Assembly (NCBI GenBank): GCA_963761445.1
Contig: CAVXHV010000004.1
Coordinates: 1,674,001-1,738,000, forward strand
Source of the DNA: CAVXHV01 sp963761445
GTDB lineage: Bacteria; Planctomycetota; Planctomycetia; Isosphaerales; Isosphaeraceae
Direction of reading: 5' to 3'
Length of the DNA: 64,000 nucleotides
The notes under the pieces were generated by a model. It was not told the DNA's origin and did no database searches. It was given only the letters and a program-made list of their open reading frames with translations. Numbering within the stretch: position 1 is the stretch's first letter; every line of letters starts with the position of its first letter. A program made the position numbers and the translations under genes. Shown here one piece after another: positions 46,074 through 55,376 of this stretch.

Positions 46074-46481
46074 TTACTGCCCAAGCAGCTCCAGCGTCCG
46101 CTTCACAAACGCCGAAGAGGCCTCGACCGCTTCCGCCGGCGTTAACTTGAGCCGCTGTGCCAGCTCGAACTTGCGCAGGAACTCCCCGTCGAGCTGGCCC
46201 GTGCGCACATAGAGCCCGTCGCACGCCAGCATGAGACAGCGCAGGCCGAACTCGCGATATCCCTTGGCATACACGAGCGCGCGCAAGCAACTGAACATCG
46301 CCTCATAGCTCAGGAATACGACGTCAGCCGGATCACCCTGGCCGGTCGTATGAATATTGGCGGCCGCCTCGAGCCGGTCCCCCGCCTTGGCGAGCAGGTC
46401 GACAATGAGAGTCGGCGCTTCCTTGTCCTCGAAAAGGTACGGGCTGTCCAGGCACTTCTGAAACGTGTTGATGATCGCCAT
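46074..46481 (-). CDS. HEPN-like domain protein
   Basis: An intact 135-residue all-helical protein. The central segment SYEAMFSCLRALVYAKGYREF, followed by GLRCLMLACDGLYV, resembles the HEPN core pattern (YxAMFxxxRALLxxKGYRxxxH). The His usually found in that stretch is replaced by Leu, and no Rx4-6H RNase motif is seen, so a nuclease role is doubtful. HEPN proteins often pair with a nucleotidyltransferase; none lies next to it. It is convergent with the membrane gene at 45616 and lies 82 bases downstream of nuoN's stop, on the same strand. Confidence 0.6.
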   Translation of the reverse strand: MAIINTFQKCLDSPYLFEDKEAPTLIVDLLAKAGDRLEAAANIHTTGQGDPADVVFLSYEAMFSCLRALVYAKGYREFGLRCLMLACDGLYVRTGQLDGEFLRKFELAQRLKLTPAEAVEASSAFVKRTLELLGQ

Positions 46482-46563
46482 GGCCGAAAGGATCTCGAAT
46501 CAAGAAGTTGACGCTTTTTCGTCGGGATTTCGCCAGTTTTTCCCGCGTTGCGTCGAGAGTGAG

Positions 46564-48501
46564 TCACGCCGCCTGAGTGAGAAACTCCTGCTCTATTCCA
46601 CCTTCATCGCGACGGCTCCCGAGCGAGTCTCGCCGGGTGCGCCACCGGCTTGCTCCGGGACCGGGGTTCGCCTTCGCGGGGGCGCCCTTGCCGGGAGCGG
46701 CGCCGGCCTTCTTCGTCTTGCCCGTCCCACCCTTCTTGGCGGGCGTGCCACCCTTCTGGGCACCCGCGCCCATGTTCTTCATTTTCGCGATCGCCGCGGG
46801 TGTGTATTTCTGGATGACTGCATCCTTGGGCATGACATTTGGGGGACGTTTCGGGAATTCCTTGGGCAGCGCCGGAACCTCAACTGTCTTCGTCAGCATC
46901 GGCACCGCCGCGGCTTCCATCACGCTCATGAGCTCGCTCGGCATGACACCGAAGATCACCACCACGATCGCTCCCAGCACGATCGGCACTGCGATCGCGC
47001 GGCTCGCCGGCGCTAGCCGCTTCTCGCCCGGCGGCCGCAGGAACATCGCCTTCAAGACCCTCACATAGTAAAACGCCGAGACAACCGAGTTAAAAAGCCC
47101 GAGTGCCACCAGGTAGATCAGGCTCACCGGCTGGTTGGACGCGGGCTGATTGAGCGCTTCCATGAACACATACAATTTGCCGAAAAAGCCCGCCAGCGGT
47201 GGTATTCCGATGAGCGAGAGCATCAGCACCAGGATGCAGATCGCCAGCAGCGGTTCCTGGTACCCCAGCCCGTTCAAGTCGTCAATGTTGTCGCTGTTCT
47301 TGTCGCGCACCAACCATGCGGCCGCCGCGAACGCGCCGACGTTCGCGAAAGCGTAGACGATCAAGTAGTAAAGAACCGCGGCCGCGGCCGTCGAGTTCTG
47401 GGCGACGCTCACCGCCGCCACACCCACCAGGATGTAACCGGCGTGAGCAATCGACGAATAAGCCAGCATTCGCTTGAGGTTCCGCTGCGCCAGCGCCGCA
47501 AAGTTTCCATAAGTCATCGTGACGGCCGCGATCACCGCGACAATCCCGATCCAGCCCGGCCCCAGCACGCTCGTCGACGGGTTCGACCAGGGCAATAGCG
47601 CGTGCAGGAACACCTTCATCATCGCGACAAAGCTGGCGAGCTTGGAGCCGGTCGCAATCCACGCAGCCACGGGAGCCGGCGCTCCCTCATAAGCATCGGG
47701 CGCCCACTGGTGGAACGGCACCGCCGCAATCTTGAACCCAAAGCCCACCAGGAGCAACAGGATGGCCATCGCGCCGGCCACGTTGCCCGATAGCCCCGGC
47801 GTGCCCGCCGTCCGCAAAACCTTGGCGATCCCGTCGAGCTGCGTCGTGCCCGTCATGCCGTAAATCAGGCTCAGGCCGAAGAGAAACAGCGCAGAAGACA
47901 CCGAGCCGTACACGAAATACTTGAGCCCTGCCTCCGCCGATCGCTGCCGCGCCTTTTCGAGTGCGGTGCTCAGATACAGGCAGATCGTCATCGTTTCGAG
48001 CGTCAGGAACAGCGTGACCAGCTCCTCCGCCGCCGTCAGCAGCATCATGCCGACCGCCGCCCAGAACAAAAGCGCAAAGTACTCGCCCCACTCCTCGGTG
48101 AACGACCACGACATCGATAGCCCGACCACCAGGCCCAGGAGAGCGACATACAGAAGATTGAAGAGCGAGCTTTGCACGTCACCCGCGATCGTGCCCGAGA
48201 AGATCACCGGGTCGGGATCGAGCAGATACCTGGCAAAGTCTGGCGAGAGATACCACGGCGGGGCGTCTCCTGGCGCCGCACGAATGTAGACCGGAATCAG
48301 GTACACAGCCATCGCGGTCGCAAACGCAAGGGCGACGCCCACCAGCGAAAGCATGCCGATGCGATAACGCCGATCTTCGAGACTCGCCCGCCGCGCCAGG
48401 CCCAGATCGACCAGCACGACCAGCAGTCCCCAGACCGTTACCACGATCTCGGGGGCAACGAAGAAAATGTCATAATAGAGCGGGAAGGGGATCTTATCCA
48501 T
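46564..48501 (-). CDS. nuoN: NADH-quinone oxidoreductase subunit N
   Basis: A proton-translocating antiporter-like subunit of complex I in the cytoplasmic membrane. The frame gives 645 residues with 13-14 membrane helices. Conserved antiporter-family features are present: TLETMTICLYLSTAL, the Lys-bearing helix FGFKIAAVPFHQWAPDAYEG, SKLASFVAMMKVFLHALLPW and LKRMLAYSSIAHAGYILVG. After the last helix the protein has an unusual extension of about 100 residues rich in Lys, Gly, Ala and Pro (KKGGTGKTKKAGAAPGKGAP). The final 30 residues may be out of frame: another frame ends GAPGETRSGAVAMKVE with a stop at about 46598. It is the last nuo gene here. Confidence 0.92.
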   Translation of the reverse strand: MDKIPFPLYYDIFFVAPEIVVTVWGLLVVLVDLGLARRASLEDRRYRIGMLSLVGVALAFATAMAVYLIPVYIRAAPGDAPPWYLSPDFARYLLDPDPVIFSGTIAGDVQSSLFNLLYVALLGLVVGLSMSWSFTEEWGEYFALLFWAAVGMMLLTAAEELVTLFLTLETMTICLYLSTALEKARQRSAEAGLKYFVYGSVSSALFLFGLSLIYGMTGTTQLDGIAKVLRTAGTPGLSGNVAGAMAILLLLVGFGFKIAAVPFHQWAPDAYEGAPAPVAAWIATGSKLASFVAMMKVFLHALLPWSNPSTSVLGPGWIGIVAVIAAVTMTYGNFAALAQRNLKRMLAYSSIAHAGYILVGVAAVSVAQNSTAAAAVLYYLIVYAFANVGAFAAAAWLVRDKNSDNIDDLNGLGYQEPLLAICILVLMLSLIGIPPLAGFFGKLYVFMEALNQPASNQPVSLIYLVALGLFNSVVSAFYYVRVLKAMFLRPPGEKRLAPASRAIAVPIVLGAIVVVIFGVMPSELMSVMEAAAVPMLTKTVEVPALPKEFPKRPPNVMPKDAVIQKYTPAAIAKMKNMGAGAQKGGTPAKKGGTGKTKKAGAAPGKGAPAKANPGPGASRWRTRRDSLGSRRDEGGIEQEFLTQAA

Positions 48502-48561
48502 CGATTGGCTCGCGAGAATGATCGATTCAAACAGGCCGGGCTTTCAAATAGAGAGCGGCCG

Positions 48562-48891
48562 TCAACCTTCCAGGCTGTCGTAACGGTCCACGTCGGCGGC
48601 GTGCCAGCGGCGATAACACAGCAAGATCAAGCCGATCCCCACGGCGACCTCGGAGGCCGCCACCGTCAGCACCATGATCGCCAGCACGATGCCCGCAATC
48701 GGCCCGGCCTCGGGCCGTTCCGGGCCGTATCGCCAGAAGGCGACCAGATTCACGTTGGCCGCGTTGAGCATGATCTCGATCGCCATCAGCACGGCAATCG
48801 CATTCCGGCGCACCAGCACCCCGGCAAGCCCGATCGCAAACGACGCGGCCGCAAAATACAGAAACCAGTTGAGCGGTATGTCCGTGGTCAT
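48562..48891 (-). CDS. nuoK: NADH-quinone oxidoreductase subunit K
   Basis: 109 residues from ATG 48891 (MTTDIPLNWFLYFAAA), with three membrane helices as usual for NuoK. The conserved Glu residues of the proton path are in LMAIEIMLNAANVNLVAF and VAASEVAVGIGLIL. It lies 16 bases after nuoJ. In most clusters nuoL and nuoM would follow; here nuoN starts 60 bases downstream. Confidence 0.95.
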   Translation of the reverse strand: MTTDIPLNWFLYFAAASFAIGLAGVLVRRNAIAVLMAIEIMLNAANVNLVAFWRYGPERPEAGPIAGIVLAIMVLTVAASEVAVGIGLILLCYRRWHAADVDRYDSLEG

Positions 48892-48907
48892 CAAAAGCCC
48901 TCGTTCA

Positions 48908-49594
48908 TCATTCCCCAGATCCCGAGGCAACATGCGCGGCCGCCTGAGCCGGTGTCTCTTGCCCGTTTCCGGACGGACTCCCACCCGCGCCGGCCACCGC
49001 CGATTGCTTGATGCTCCGCCCCGTCCCCGGCCCGCTCTCCTCGCGATGCGCAATGGCGATCGCACCGACCAGCGCCGCCGTGAGCAGCAGGCCCGCCACT
49101 TCGAAGGCGATGACGTACCGCTTCGTCAGCTCCTCGCCGACGACTGCGGCCATGTTGCCCACGGCCTTCGAGCGGTCGGAAGGACCGCGTTCGTTGTACT
49201 TCTCGATCGGAGGACGCACCTCCAAGGTTGCCCACGATTTCTGATTCGCCAGCGGCCGCTGCGAGCTGATCCCGTAACCCAGCAGGGCGAAAACCAAGAG
49301 CCCGGCCAAAAGCCCCGGAAACTTCCAAGCTACGGGCGTCGCGCTCGGGTCGTCGCCCTGAATGTTCCGCGTCAGCATGATCCCGAACATGAGCAGAATC
49401 GCGACCGCGCCGATATACACGAGCACCTGCAAGGCCGCCAGGAACTCGGCCTCGAGCAGCACAAAGATGCACGCGACCGCGAAAAAGAACCCGATGAGGT
49501 AAAGCGCCGCTCGCACGAGGTTCCGCGCCAGAATCGTTCCCAGCGCCGCCGCCAGTCCCACCGCTGCAATCACGACGAACAACACCTGGATCAC
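48908..49594 (-). CDS. nuoJ: NADH-quinone oxidoreductase subunit J
   Basis: 228 residues from a GTG at 49594 that overlaps the nuoH stop (GTGA). Five membrane helices; the NuoJ core AALYLIGFFFAVACIFVLLE and FLAALQVLVYIGAVAILLMF is clear. The C-terminal tail after VGAIAIAHREE is Gly/Ser/Ala-rich and soluble, longer than in enterobacteria. It forms part of the membrane arm of complex I. Confidence 0.95.
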   Translation of the reverse strand: MIQVLFVVIAAVGLAAALGTILARNLVRAALYLIGFFFAVACIFVLLEAEFLAALQVLVYIGAVAILLMFGIMLTRNIQGDDPSATPVAWKFPGLLAGLLVFALLGYGISSQRPLANQKSWATLEVRPPIEKYNERGPSDRSKAVGNMAAVVGEELTKRYVIAFEVAGLLLTAALVGAIAIAHREESGPGTGRSIKQSAVAGAGGSPSGNGQETPAQAAAHVASGSGE

Positions 49595-50871
49595 GGATGC
49601 AGCTCCATTCTCTGCGGCCGCTTCGATCCGACCGATGGCCAGTCCGAGCCGAGCGGTTCCGCAGCACTCACGCTTCGATTCAGCCGGAACACAATCCAGA
49701 TCGCCGCCACCACGATCGGGCCCGTGATCGCCGTCCCCTTCACCCAGTTGCCCAGGTAAAGCGTGCCCGGCCTCATCACGATCTCATACCAGATCGCCGC
49801 GACCAGCACATTCACGATCGTCAGCGGCACCAGATACTTCCACGCAAAATTCATCAACCGGTCGACCCGCATCCGCGGCAGCGTCGCTCGGACCCAGAAC
49901 ATGAGAAAAATGAAGCACAGCACCTTCCCCATGAACACGCCCAGCAGGATGAAGTCGACAAAAATGTAAGCGGCCACCGTGCGCGACCCCGCGGTCAAGA
50001 ACGTCGTGGGAAACTCGACAAACGGAATCGGCGTGCCCCCTCCCAGAAACAAGGCCGTCGCCAGGCAGCTCACGGCGAACACACTCAGATACTCGGCGAG
50101 GAAGAAAAGCCCGAACCTCATTCCCGAGTATTCCGTGTGATACCCCGCAATGATCTCCGACTCGGCCTCGGGCAAGTCAAATGGCGTCCGGTTCACCTCG
50201 GCGATGCTCGAAATCAAGAGCGTGATAAAGGCCAGAGCCCCCGGCGGCGAGAAGATGAACCAGCCGAACTCGACCTGCTTGTCGAAGATCGTCACCAGGC
50301 TAAGGCTCCCCGCCCAGAGCACGATCGGCACCAGCGAGAGCACCTGCGGAACTTCATACGAGACGAGCTGCGCCACCGACCGCATCGAGCCCAGCAGCGA
50401 ATACTTGTTGCGGCTCGACCAGCCCGCCAGGAAGATGCCCAGCGGCGACAGGCTCGAGACAGCCACGAGGTAAACCACCCCGCTCGGAAGATTCACCGGC
50501 GCCATCCCCATCGCAAACGGAATCACCGCGATCACCAGAAACGACGAGACGATCACCAGCACCGGCGCCAGCAGGTGAACCCATCGATCGGCGTCACGCG
50601 GGATCAGGTCTTCCTTGGTGATCAGCTTGAGCGCGTCGGCAATCGGTTGCAACAGTCCCAGCGGCCCCACCCGGTTGGGCCCGATCCGATCCTGAAACCG
50701 AGCCGCCACCTTTCGCTCGAGCCAGACCATGTACGCCACGATGCCCGGGAACACGGCGAAGAAGCCCAGCGCGAGCCAGAGAATCCAGCGAACCCACGTG
50801 TACGTATCCAGCTCGACCGCCTGCTCCTGCGCGAAGATCAACCAGAGATTCGTGTCTCCCGTCAAACCCAC
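49591..50871 (-). CDS. nuoH: NADH-quinone oxidoreductase subunit H
   Basis: About 426 residues. Starts compatible with the frame are GTG 50871 and TTG 50865, both overlapping the end of nuoA; coupling makes either plausible. Signature segments of NuoH at the quinone site are present: RIGPNRVGPLGLLQPIADAL, FDLPEAESEIIAGYHTEYSG and WVRATLPRMRVDRLM. Eight or more membrane helices. The C-terminal tail (NRSVSAAEPLGSDWP) is short and soluble. Confidence 0.94.
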   Translation of the reverse strand: MGLTGDTNLWLIFAQEQAVELDTYTWVRWILWLALGFFAVFPGIVAYMVWLERKVAARFQDRIGPNRVGPLGLLQPIADALKLITKEDLIPRDADRWVHLLAPVLVIVSSFLVIAVIPFAMGMAPVNLPSGVVYLVAVSSLSPLGIFLAGWSSRNKYSLLGSMRSVAQLVSYEVPQVLSLVPIVLWAGSLSLVTIFDKQVEFGWFIFSPPGALAFITLLISSIAEVNRTPFDLPEAESEIIAGYHTEYSGMRFGLFFLAEYLSVFAVSCLATALFLGGGTPIPFVEFPTTFLTAGSRTVAAYIFVDFILLGVFMGKVLCFIFLMFWVRATLPRMRVDRLMNFAWKYLVPLTIVNVLVAAIWYEIVMRPGTLYLGNWVKGTAITGPIVVAAIWIVFRLNRSVSAAEPLGSDWPSVGSKRPQRMELHP

Positions 50872-51221
50872 TTGAGCACCCCCTTCGCCCAGGCGTATAC
50901 CAGCCCCACCGAGAGAATCACCAGAAAGATGATCATCTCGTAGAGAGCAAAAGCGCCCAGGTTCGCATAGGCCGCCGCCCACGGAAAGAGAAACACCGTC
51001 TCAATATCGAAAACCACAAACATGATCGCGTAGATGTAGTATTGAATGCGGAACCGCACCCAGGTCTCGCCATACGTCTTCACGCCGCATTCGTACGCGT
51101 CCCCTTTGGCCAGCGTACGCTTCCGCGGTGCAAGTATCCCCTCGATCATCACCGGCGCAAGCGCAAAGACAATTGCAACCAGCAGCAGCAGCCCGACGAA
51201 GATATAGTTATAAAGAACCAC
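50862..51221 (-). CDS. nuoA: NADH-quinone oxidoreductase subunit A
   Basis: 119 residues with three membrane helices and the NuoA signature YECGVKTYGETWVRFRIQYY and FVVFDIETVFLFPWA. The start is GTG 51221 with GGAGG 8 bases upstream. It follows the small conserved gene at 51297-51558 rather than opening the cluster as in enterobacteria. It overlaps nuoH by 4-10 bases. Confidence 0.95.
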   Translation of the reverse strand: MVLYNYIFVGLLLLVAIVFALAPVMIEGILAPRKRTLAKGDAYECGVKTYGETWVRFRIQYYIYAIMFVVFDIETVFLFPWAAAYANLGAFALYEMIIFLVILSVGLVYAWAKGVLKWV

Positions 51222-51266
51222 CTTGATTCCTCCGCTTGATCACCGCGTGTCTCGGCTGCCGTTCAA

Positions 51267-51294
51267 TCCAAAATCGAAAATCCAAAATCGAAAA
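51267..51294. repeat. two tandem 14-bp units in the nuoA upstream spacer
   Basis: TCCAAAATCGAAAA is repeated twice without mismatch between the small gene and nuoA. This AT-rich element stands out against the GC-rich surroundings. It resembles spacer sequences common in planctomycetes; no function is assigned. Confidence 0.75.
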
Positions 51295-51296
51295 TA

Positions 51297-51558
51297 TCAC
51301 GACAGCGTTTTGATCTCGGTTTCGATGTCCACCGTCACCAGCGTGCGCTCGCCGCCCTCTCGCTCGAGCTCCAGCGTCTTCTGATGACAGTACGGAGTCT
51401 TTCCCCCCATCTCGATCCCGCCCACGGGCCGCCACCCTTCGCCCACCACGGTTCCTTCGACCTGCGTTGTCCAGCGGCGATGGCCCACGCCGCACGTGCT
51501 GCGTCACGCGAACGCGTGTACCCGGCGAATACTGCGGCTTCGGAGGGGAGGGAATCAT
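51297..51558 (-). CDS. small conserved protein inserted in the nuo cluster, one frame change
   Basis: ATG 51558 begins MIPSPPKPQYSPGTRVRVTQ. After a frame change near 51485 it continues GHRRWTTQVEGTVVGEGWRP, VGGIEMGGKTPYC and TLVTVDIETEIKTLS. The total is about 86 residues, rich in beta strands and reminiscent of a small SH3-like barrel. The two halves join naturally (PGTRVRVTQHV then WTTQVEGTVV), so an indel is likely. It sits between nuoI and nuoA in the same orientation. I do not know a function; position suggests co-expression with complex I. Confidence 0.6.
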
Positions 51559-51632
51559 GCGCTGGTTCTTTTCTCGGGTGGCAAGGAGCGAACATCTTAA
51601 TGGGTGCAAAATCCGCTTGCAACTACCCCGGA

Positions 51633-52334
51633 TCATGCCTTGGCGGGCGCGGCCGCGGGCTTGGCCGCCGGCTTCGACGCTCCCAGAGCCTTTTGCAGCC
51701 GCTGATCCTTCTTCTTCGCGACCTTGTTCCGCTCGGTAACCTCGTCGCTCGAGCTCCAGGCTTCCGGGTGGGTCTTGGCGTAAAACTCGCTCGAAACCAG
51801 CAGATCCTGCAGGTCGAATACGTGCGTCTGGTGCCGCTCGTAGTTGGAAAGCTCGAAATTGTGGTCCATTTTGATCGCGTCGAACGGGCAGTACTCCGAG
51901 CAGAGGCCGCAGTTCATGCACACGTCCATGTCGATATAAAAGTCTTCGGGAAGGGGAACAACTGTCCCCTTGGGGCTCTTGGCCTGGGCCATCCAGATGC
52001 ATTGCGGCGGGCACACCTTCGCACAGATATTGCACGAGGTGCAGCGCACGTTGCCGTCCTCGTTGTCATAGATCAGCACCGGCAAGACGCGAAACCGCTC
52101 GTACACCGGCAACCGCTCGTCGGGATACTCGACCGTGAACAGCCCGTCGGTCTTGAAGTCTTGCTGGACCGTCGTTTCCTCGCCGCGCCTGGGTGTGTGA
52201 AAGAGATCGATGAAGAACGTGCCTCCGCCGCGGCGCTTCAGTCCATTCCCGGCCCGGATGTCGCGCCAGAATGTCAGAGCGAACCGCCGCAGCGTGATGA
52301 AATGCCCCCGGATTACCCCCGCACCGATGCTCAT
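51633..52334 (-). CDS. nuoI: NADH-quinone oxidoreductase subunit I
   Basis: 233 residues from ATG 52334. Two 4Fe-4S clusters (N6a/N6b) are bound by Cys98, 101, 104, 108 (CTSCNICAKVCP) and Cys139, 142, 145, 149 (CMNCGLCSEYCP). The C-terminal 50 residues are a Lys/Ala-rich extension (KPAAKPAAAPAKA) typical of the low-complexity tails seen on several proteins of this cluster. It connects the peripheral arm to the membrane arm. Confidence 0.96.
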   Translation of the reverse strand: MSIGAGVIRGHFITLRRFALTFWRDIRAGNGLKRRGGGTFFIDLFHTPRRGEETTVQQDFKTDGLFTVEYPDERLPVYERFRVLPVLIYDNEDGNVRCTSCNICAKVCPPQCIWMAQAKSPKGTVVPLPEDFYIDMDVCMNCGLCSEYCPFDAIKMDHNFELSNYERHQTHVFDLQDLLVSSEFYAKTHPEAWSSSDEVTERNKVAKKKDQRLQKALGASKPAAKPAAAPAKA

Positions 52335-52400
52335 CGCCTCTGCCTCTTTTGTTTCCGGATTCGTACAAATCCCCGTTTGTTCTCGCTCGGACGCATTCCG

Positions 52401-54323
52401 CTAGCGGTCGACCTCGCCCAGCACGATGTCGAGGCTCCCCAGAATTCCGACCACGTCGGCAATCGTGTGGCCCAGGCACATCGCCTCGAGCGCCGTCAGA
52501 TTGATGAAGCTCGGGCTGCGCACGTGATACCGATAAGCCGTCGGCGATCCGTCGGCGTACACGTAATAGCCCAGCTCGCCCTTGGGGTTCTCGACCCGTG
52601 AATAAGCCTCGCCGGCCGGCACCTTGATCTGGTAGCTCTTCTTGCCGGGAATGATGGGCCCGCCCGGAATGTCGCGCACCGCCTGTTTGAGAATCCGCGC
52701 GCTCTCGCGCATTTCCTGAAGCCGCACCCAGTACCGGTCGTACAGGTCGCCGTTAGAGCCGGTGACGACCCGGAAATCAAAGCGGTCGTAGATGCTGTAA
52801 GGGGCTGCCCGGCGCACATCGTAATGCACGTTCGAGGCACGCAACACCGGCCCGGCTGTCGAGAAATTGATCGCCTGCTCTCTCGTCAAGACGCCGATGC
52901 CCTTGGTGCGGTCGAGCACGATCTCATTCTGGGAAAGGTAGCGGTCGAGCTCATCAATCTTCTTGTCGATTCGATCGTTGACGATGCCCCGGCAACGCTC
53001 GATCCACCCCTGGGGCAGGTCAAACGCGACACCCCCGAACCGGAAGTAGTTGCACATCATCCGGCTGCCCGCGGCCCATTCAAAAAGGTCCAGAATCAGC
53101 TCACGCTCTTCGATGGCGTAGAGCGCCGGCGTGAAGAACGCGCCCAGATCGTTGAGCAGGAAGCCGATCGACCACATGTGGCTGGCGATCCGCGTCAGCT
53201 CGGCCATGATCACGCGAATGTACTCGGCCCGCTCGGGGGGTTTTGAGTCCTCGCCCATCAGTTGCTCGACGGCCAGCGCGTAGCCGAAGTTGTTCCCCAT
53301 GCTCGTCAGGTAGTCGAGCCGGTCGGTGAACGGGAAGTTCATCAGGAACGTGTTCCGCTCGCCGATCTTCTCGTGATTCCGGTGCATGTACCCCATCACC
53401 GGCTTGAGCCCGATGATCGTCTCGCCGTCGACCCGCAGGTTGAGCCGGAAGACACCGTGCGTGCTCGGGTGCTGCGGCCCCATGCTCACGATGAACTGGT
53501 CGGTATCGAGCTCCTTGATTTCGACCCCGCTGGGCAGGAGCCCCACCCCCTTGGGGTCGCTTGCGCTCGAGAGGCTGGCCCAATCCTTGTAGTCGGCCGG
53601 CACCTTCATGTTGGTTCCGTACGGATTGATCTCCTCGGCGCGGAAGTGCTGGCCGAAGCCTTCATCCACCCGGCTGGGAAACACCTTCTGTGGGGCTTCG
53701 TAATACGGTTCGAGGAAGTCTTTGCGAAGGGGATAGTAGGCATAGCCTTCCCACATCAGGATGCGCGCCAGTTCCGGGTGGCCCGTGAAGCGCACGCCCA
53801 TCATGTCGAAGACCTCTCGCTCCTGGAAATCGGCGCCGCGATAGACGTGATAAAGCGACGGAACCTCGCCTGCACCTTCCGCCTCGGCGGTGCGCACCCG
53901 CAGCTCGATCAGCTTCCCGGACTTGTCGATGGACTCAAGCTGGTAGTTGACCTCGATGCAGTCCTCGAAGTGCACGCTCTGCAAGCTGGCCAGGTAATCA
54001 TATTTGATCGGATTCTTGTCGCGCAGATAGAGGGCCACGTCCACCAGCTTTTCCGCCGGCACCAGGAGCGCCGCCTGCACGATAGTGGCAGTCCCTTCGC
54101 CAAGCGCCGAGTTCAGGGCCGCGGCCAGCTCGGTGAGCCCGGGCATGCCCAGCCAGACCAGGCTCGGCCTCGCCTCGGCCTTCTTTGCCTTCTTTCCGCC
54201 CGCGGGCTTGGCCGCCGGGGCCGGCGCGGCCGCCTCGGGGGCGGGAGCAGGGGCGGGGGCCGCAGCAGCCCCTTCCACGGATTCGCCCCGCTGCTTGGCG
54301 CGAATCATCTCGATCTTGCTCAT
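52401..54323 (-). CDS. nuoCD: NADH-quinone oxidoreductase subunits C and D fused
   Basis: A 640-residue fusion. Residues about 1-55 are an Ala/Pro/Lys-rich leader. The NuoC domain spans about 55-240 (YDYLASLQSVHFED, HVYRGADFQEREVFDMMGV, FTGHPELARILMWEGYAYYP). The NuoD domain spans about 255-640 (MGPQHPSTHGVF, GYMHRNHEKIGERN, DYLTSMGNNFGYAL). It lines the quinone site with NuoB and NuoH. C-D fusions are common in several phyla. Its start overlaps the probable nuoB stop (ATGA). Confidence 0.95.
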   Translation of the reverse strand: MSKIEMIRAKQRGESVEGAAAAPAPAPAPEAAAPAPAAKPAGGKKAKKAEARPSLVWLGMPGLTELAAALNSALGEGTATIVQAALLVPAEKLVDVALYLRDKNPIKYDYLASLQSVHFEDCIEVNYQLESIDKSGKLIELRVRTAEAEGAGEVPSLYHVYRGADFQEREVFDMMGVRFTGHPELARILMWEGYAYYPLRKDFLEPYYEAPQKVFPSRVDEGFGQHFRAEEINPYGTNMKVPADYKDWASLSSASDPKGVGLLPSGVEIKELDTDQFIVSMGPQHPSTHGVFRLNLRVDGETIIGLKPVMGYMHRNHEKIGERNTFLMNFPFTDRLDYLTSMGNNFGYALAVEQLMGEDSKPPERAEYIRVIMAELTRIASHMWSIGFLLNDLGAFFTPALYAIEERELILDLFEWAAGSRMMCNYFRFGGVAFDLPQGWIERCRGIVNDRIDKKIDELDRYLSQNEIVLDRTKGIGVLTREQAINFSTAGPVLRASNVHYDVRRAAPYSIYDRFDFRVVTGSNGDLYDRYWVRLQEMRESARILKQAVRDIPGGPIIPGKKSYQIKVPAGEAYSRVENPKGELGYYVYADGSPTAYRYHVRSPSFINLTALEAMCLGHTIADVVGILGSLDIVLGEVDR

Positions 54324-55119
54324 CGCCTTCGGGGCCGCTGGTGCCGGCGCCGGCCTCGGCCGCTTCGGTCGCGGCCGGCTCGGGCTGCGGCGCGGGGATC
54401 TTGGCGGGCTTCACCACCTGGGCTTCTCGGGCGTCGACCAGCCCCTGGGCGGTCTTCTCGGCCGCGATCTCGACTGTCCGCAGATCGATCAGGTCCGGCC
54501 CCAGCACCGGGATGGGAATATCTCGCTCGACCTCGGCCCCGTACCAGGGCGAGAAGCCTTTTTTATTGAGGAGCGGAATCTCCAGCCGCTCGCCGTCGAT
54601 CTTCTTCTGCAGAACGATCAATCCGTTCAGAAGCGCCTGCGGCGTGGGCGGGCAGCCGGGAATATACACGTCGACCGGGATGTACTTGTCGACGCCCGAC
54701 ACGACGTTGTAGCCCTCCTTGAACGGGCCGCCGCCGGTGGCGCAGGCGCCCATCGCGATCACGTATTTCGGCTCCGGCATCTGGTCGTACAGCCGGGCGA
54801 TCATCGGCATCATCGTCTTGGTGACGGTGCCCGAGACAATCATCAGGTCGGCTTGCCGCGGCGACCCTCGGAAGACCTCGGCGCCGAACCGGGCGATGTC
54901 GAACCGGCTCGAAGCCGTGCAGATCATCTCGATCGCGCAACACGCCAGGCCGAACCCCAGCGGCCAGAGTGCCGACCGGCGGCCCCAGTTGTAAACCGTG
55001 TCGATAATCCCTAGCAGTTGATCCCATTTCGTGACCAGAACATGCTGCTCCAGCTCTCTCTGGAGCACCGGGTCGATCACTGTGCTCCACTGGGGGCGCG
55101 TCATTGTCGCATTCGTCAT
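54320..55119 (-). CDS. nuoB: NADH-quinone oxidoreductase subunit B, probable indel in the C-terminal tail
   Basis: ATG 55119 opens MTNATMTRPQWSTVIDPVLQ. Cluster N2 ligands are Cys60 and Cys61 (GLACCAIEM), Cys126 (GACATGGG) and Cys156 (PGCPPTP). The catalytic fold is complete by about residue 190. A Pro/Ala/Glu-rich tail follows. As written, the frame runs on to 53998, far inside nuoCD. A one-base change in the GC-rich tail would instead end the protein at the TGA overlapping the nuoCD start (ATGA at 54320-54323), which I take as the real end. Confidence 0.93.
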
Positions 55120-55376
55120 GGTGGGTCGTCTGTACCTGGAGGGTTGCCGATTGCCGATGCGGCATGGTCCGATGCTTTGCGGCCTATCCTAGCCCCCTGA
55201 GCGTTCGTCCGCCAGTGCCTGCCACCATCCCGCTCGAGTACCACTCTGGGGCACCGCCGGTCGCCAGGCGAAACCCGGTTGATTTCGCCGGGTCGCTCGA
55301 CCCCGTCCCGAGATGGCGAATTTTCGCCTGATCCTCGTCTTCCCGGCCTCGCCTTGACTCGCCCATAATAACTTTC

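Noticed and set aside
53998..54319. Extension of nuoB about 107 residues into nuoCD
   Set aside because: The extension is the out-of-frame translation of nuoCD; an indel in the GC-rich tail explains it better than a real overlap.
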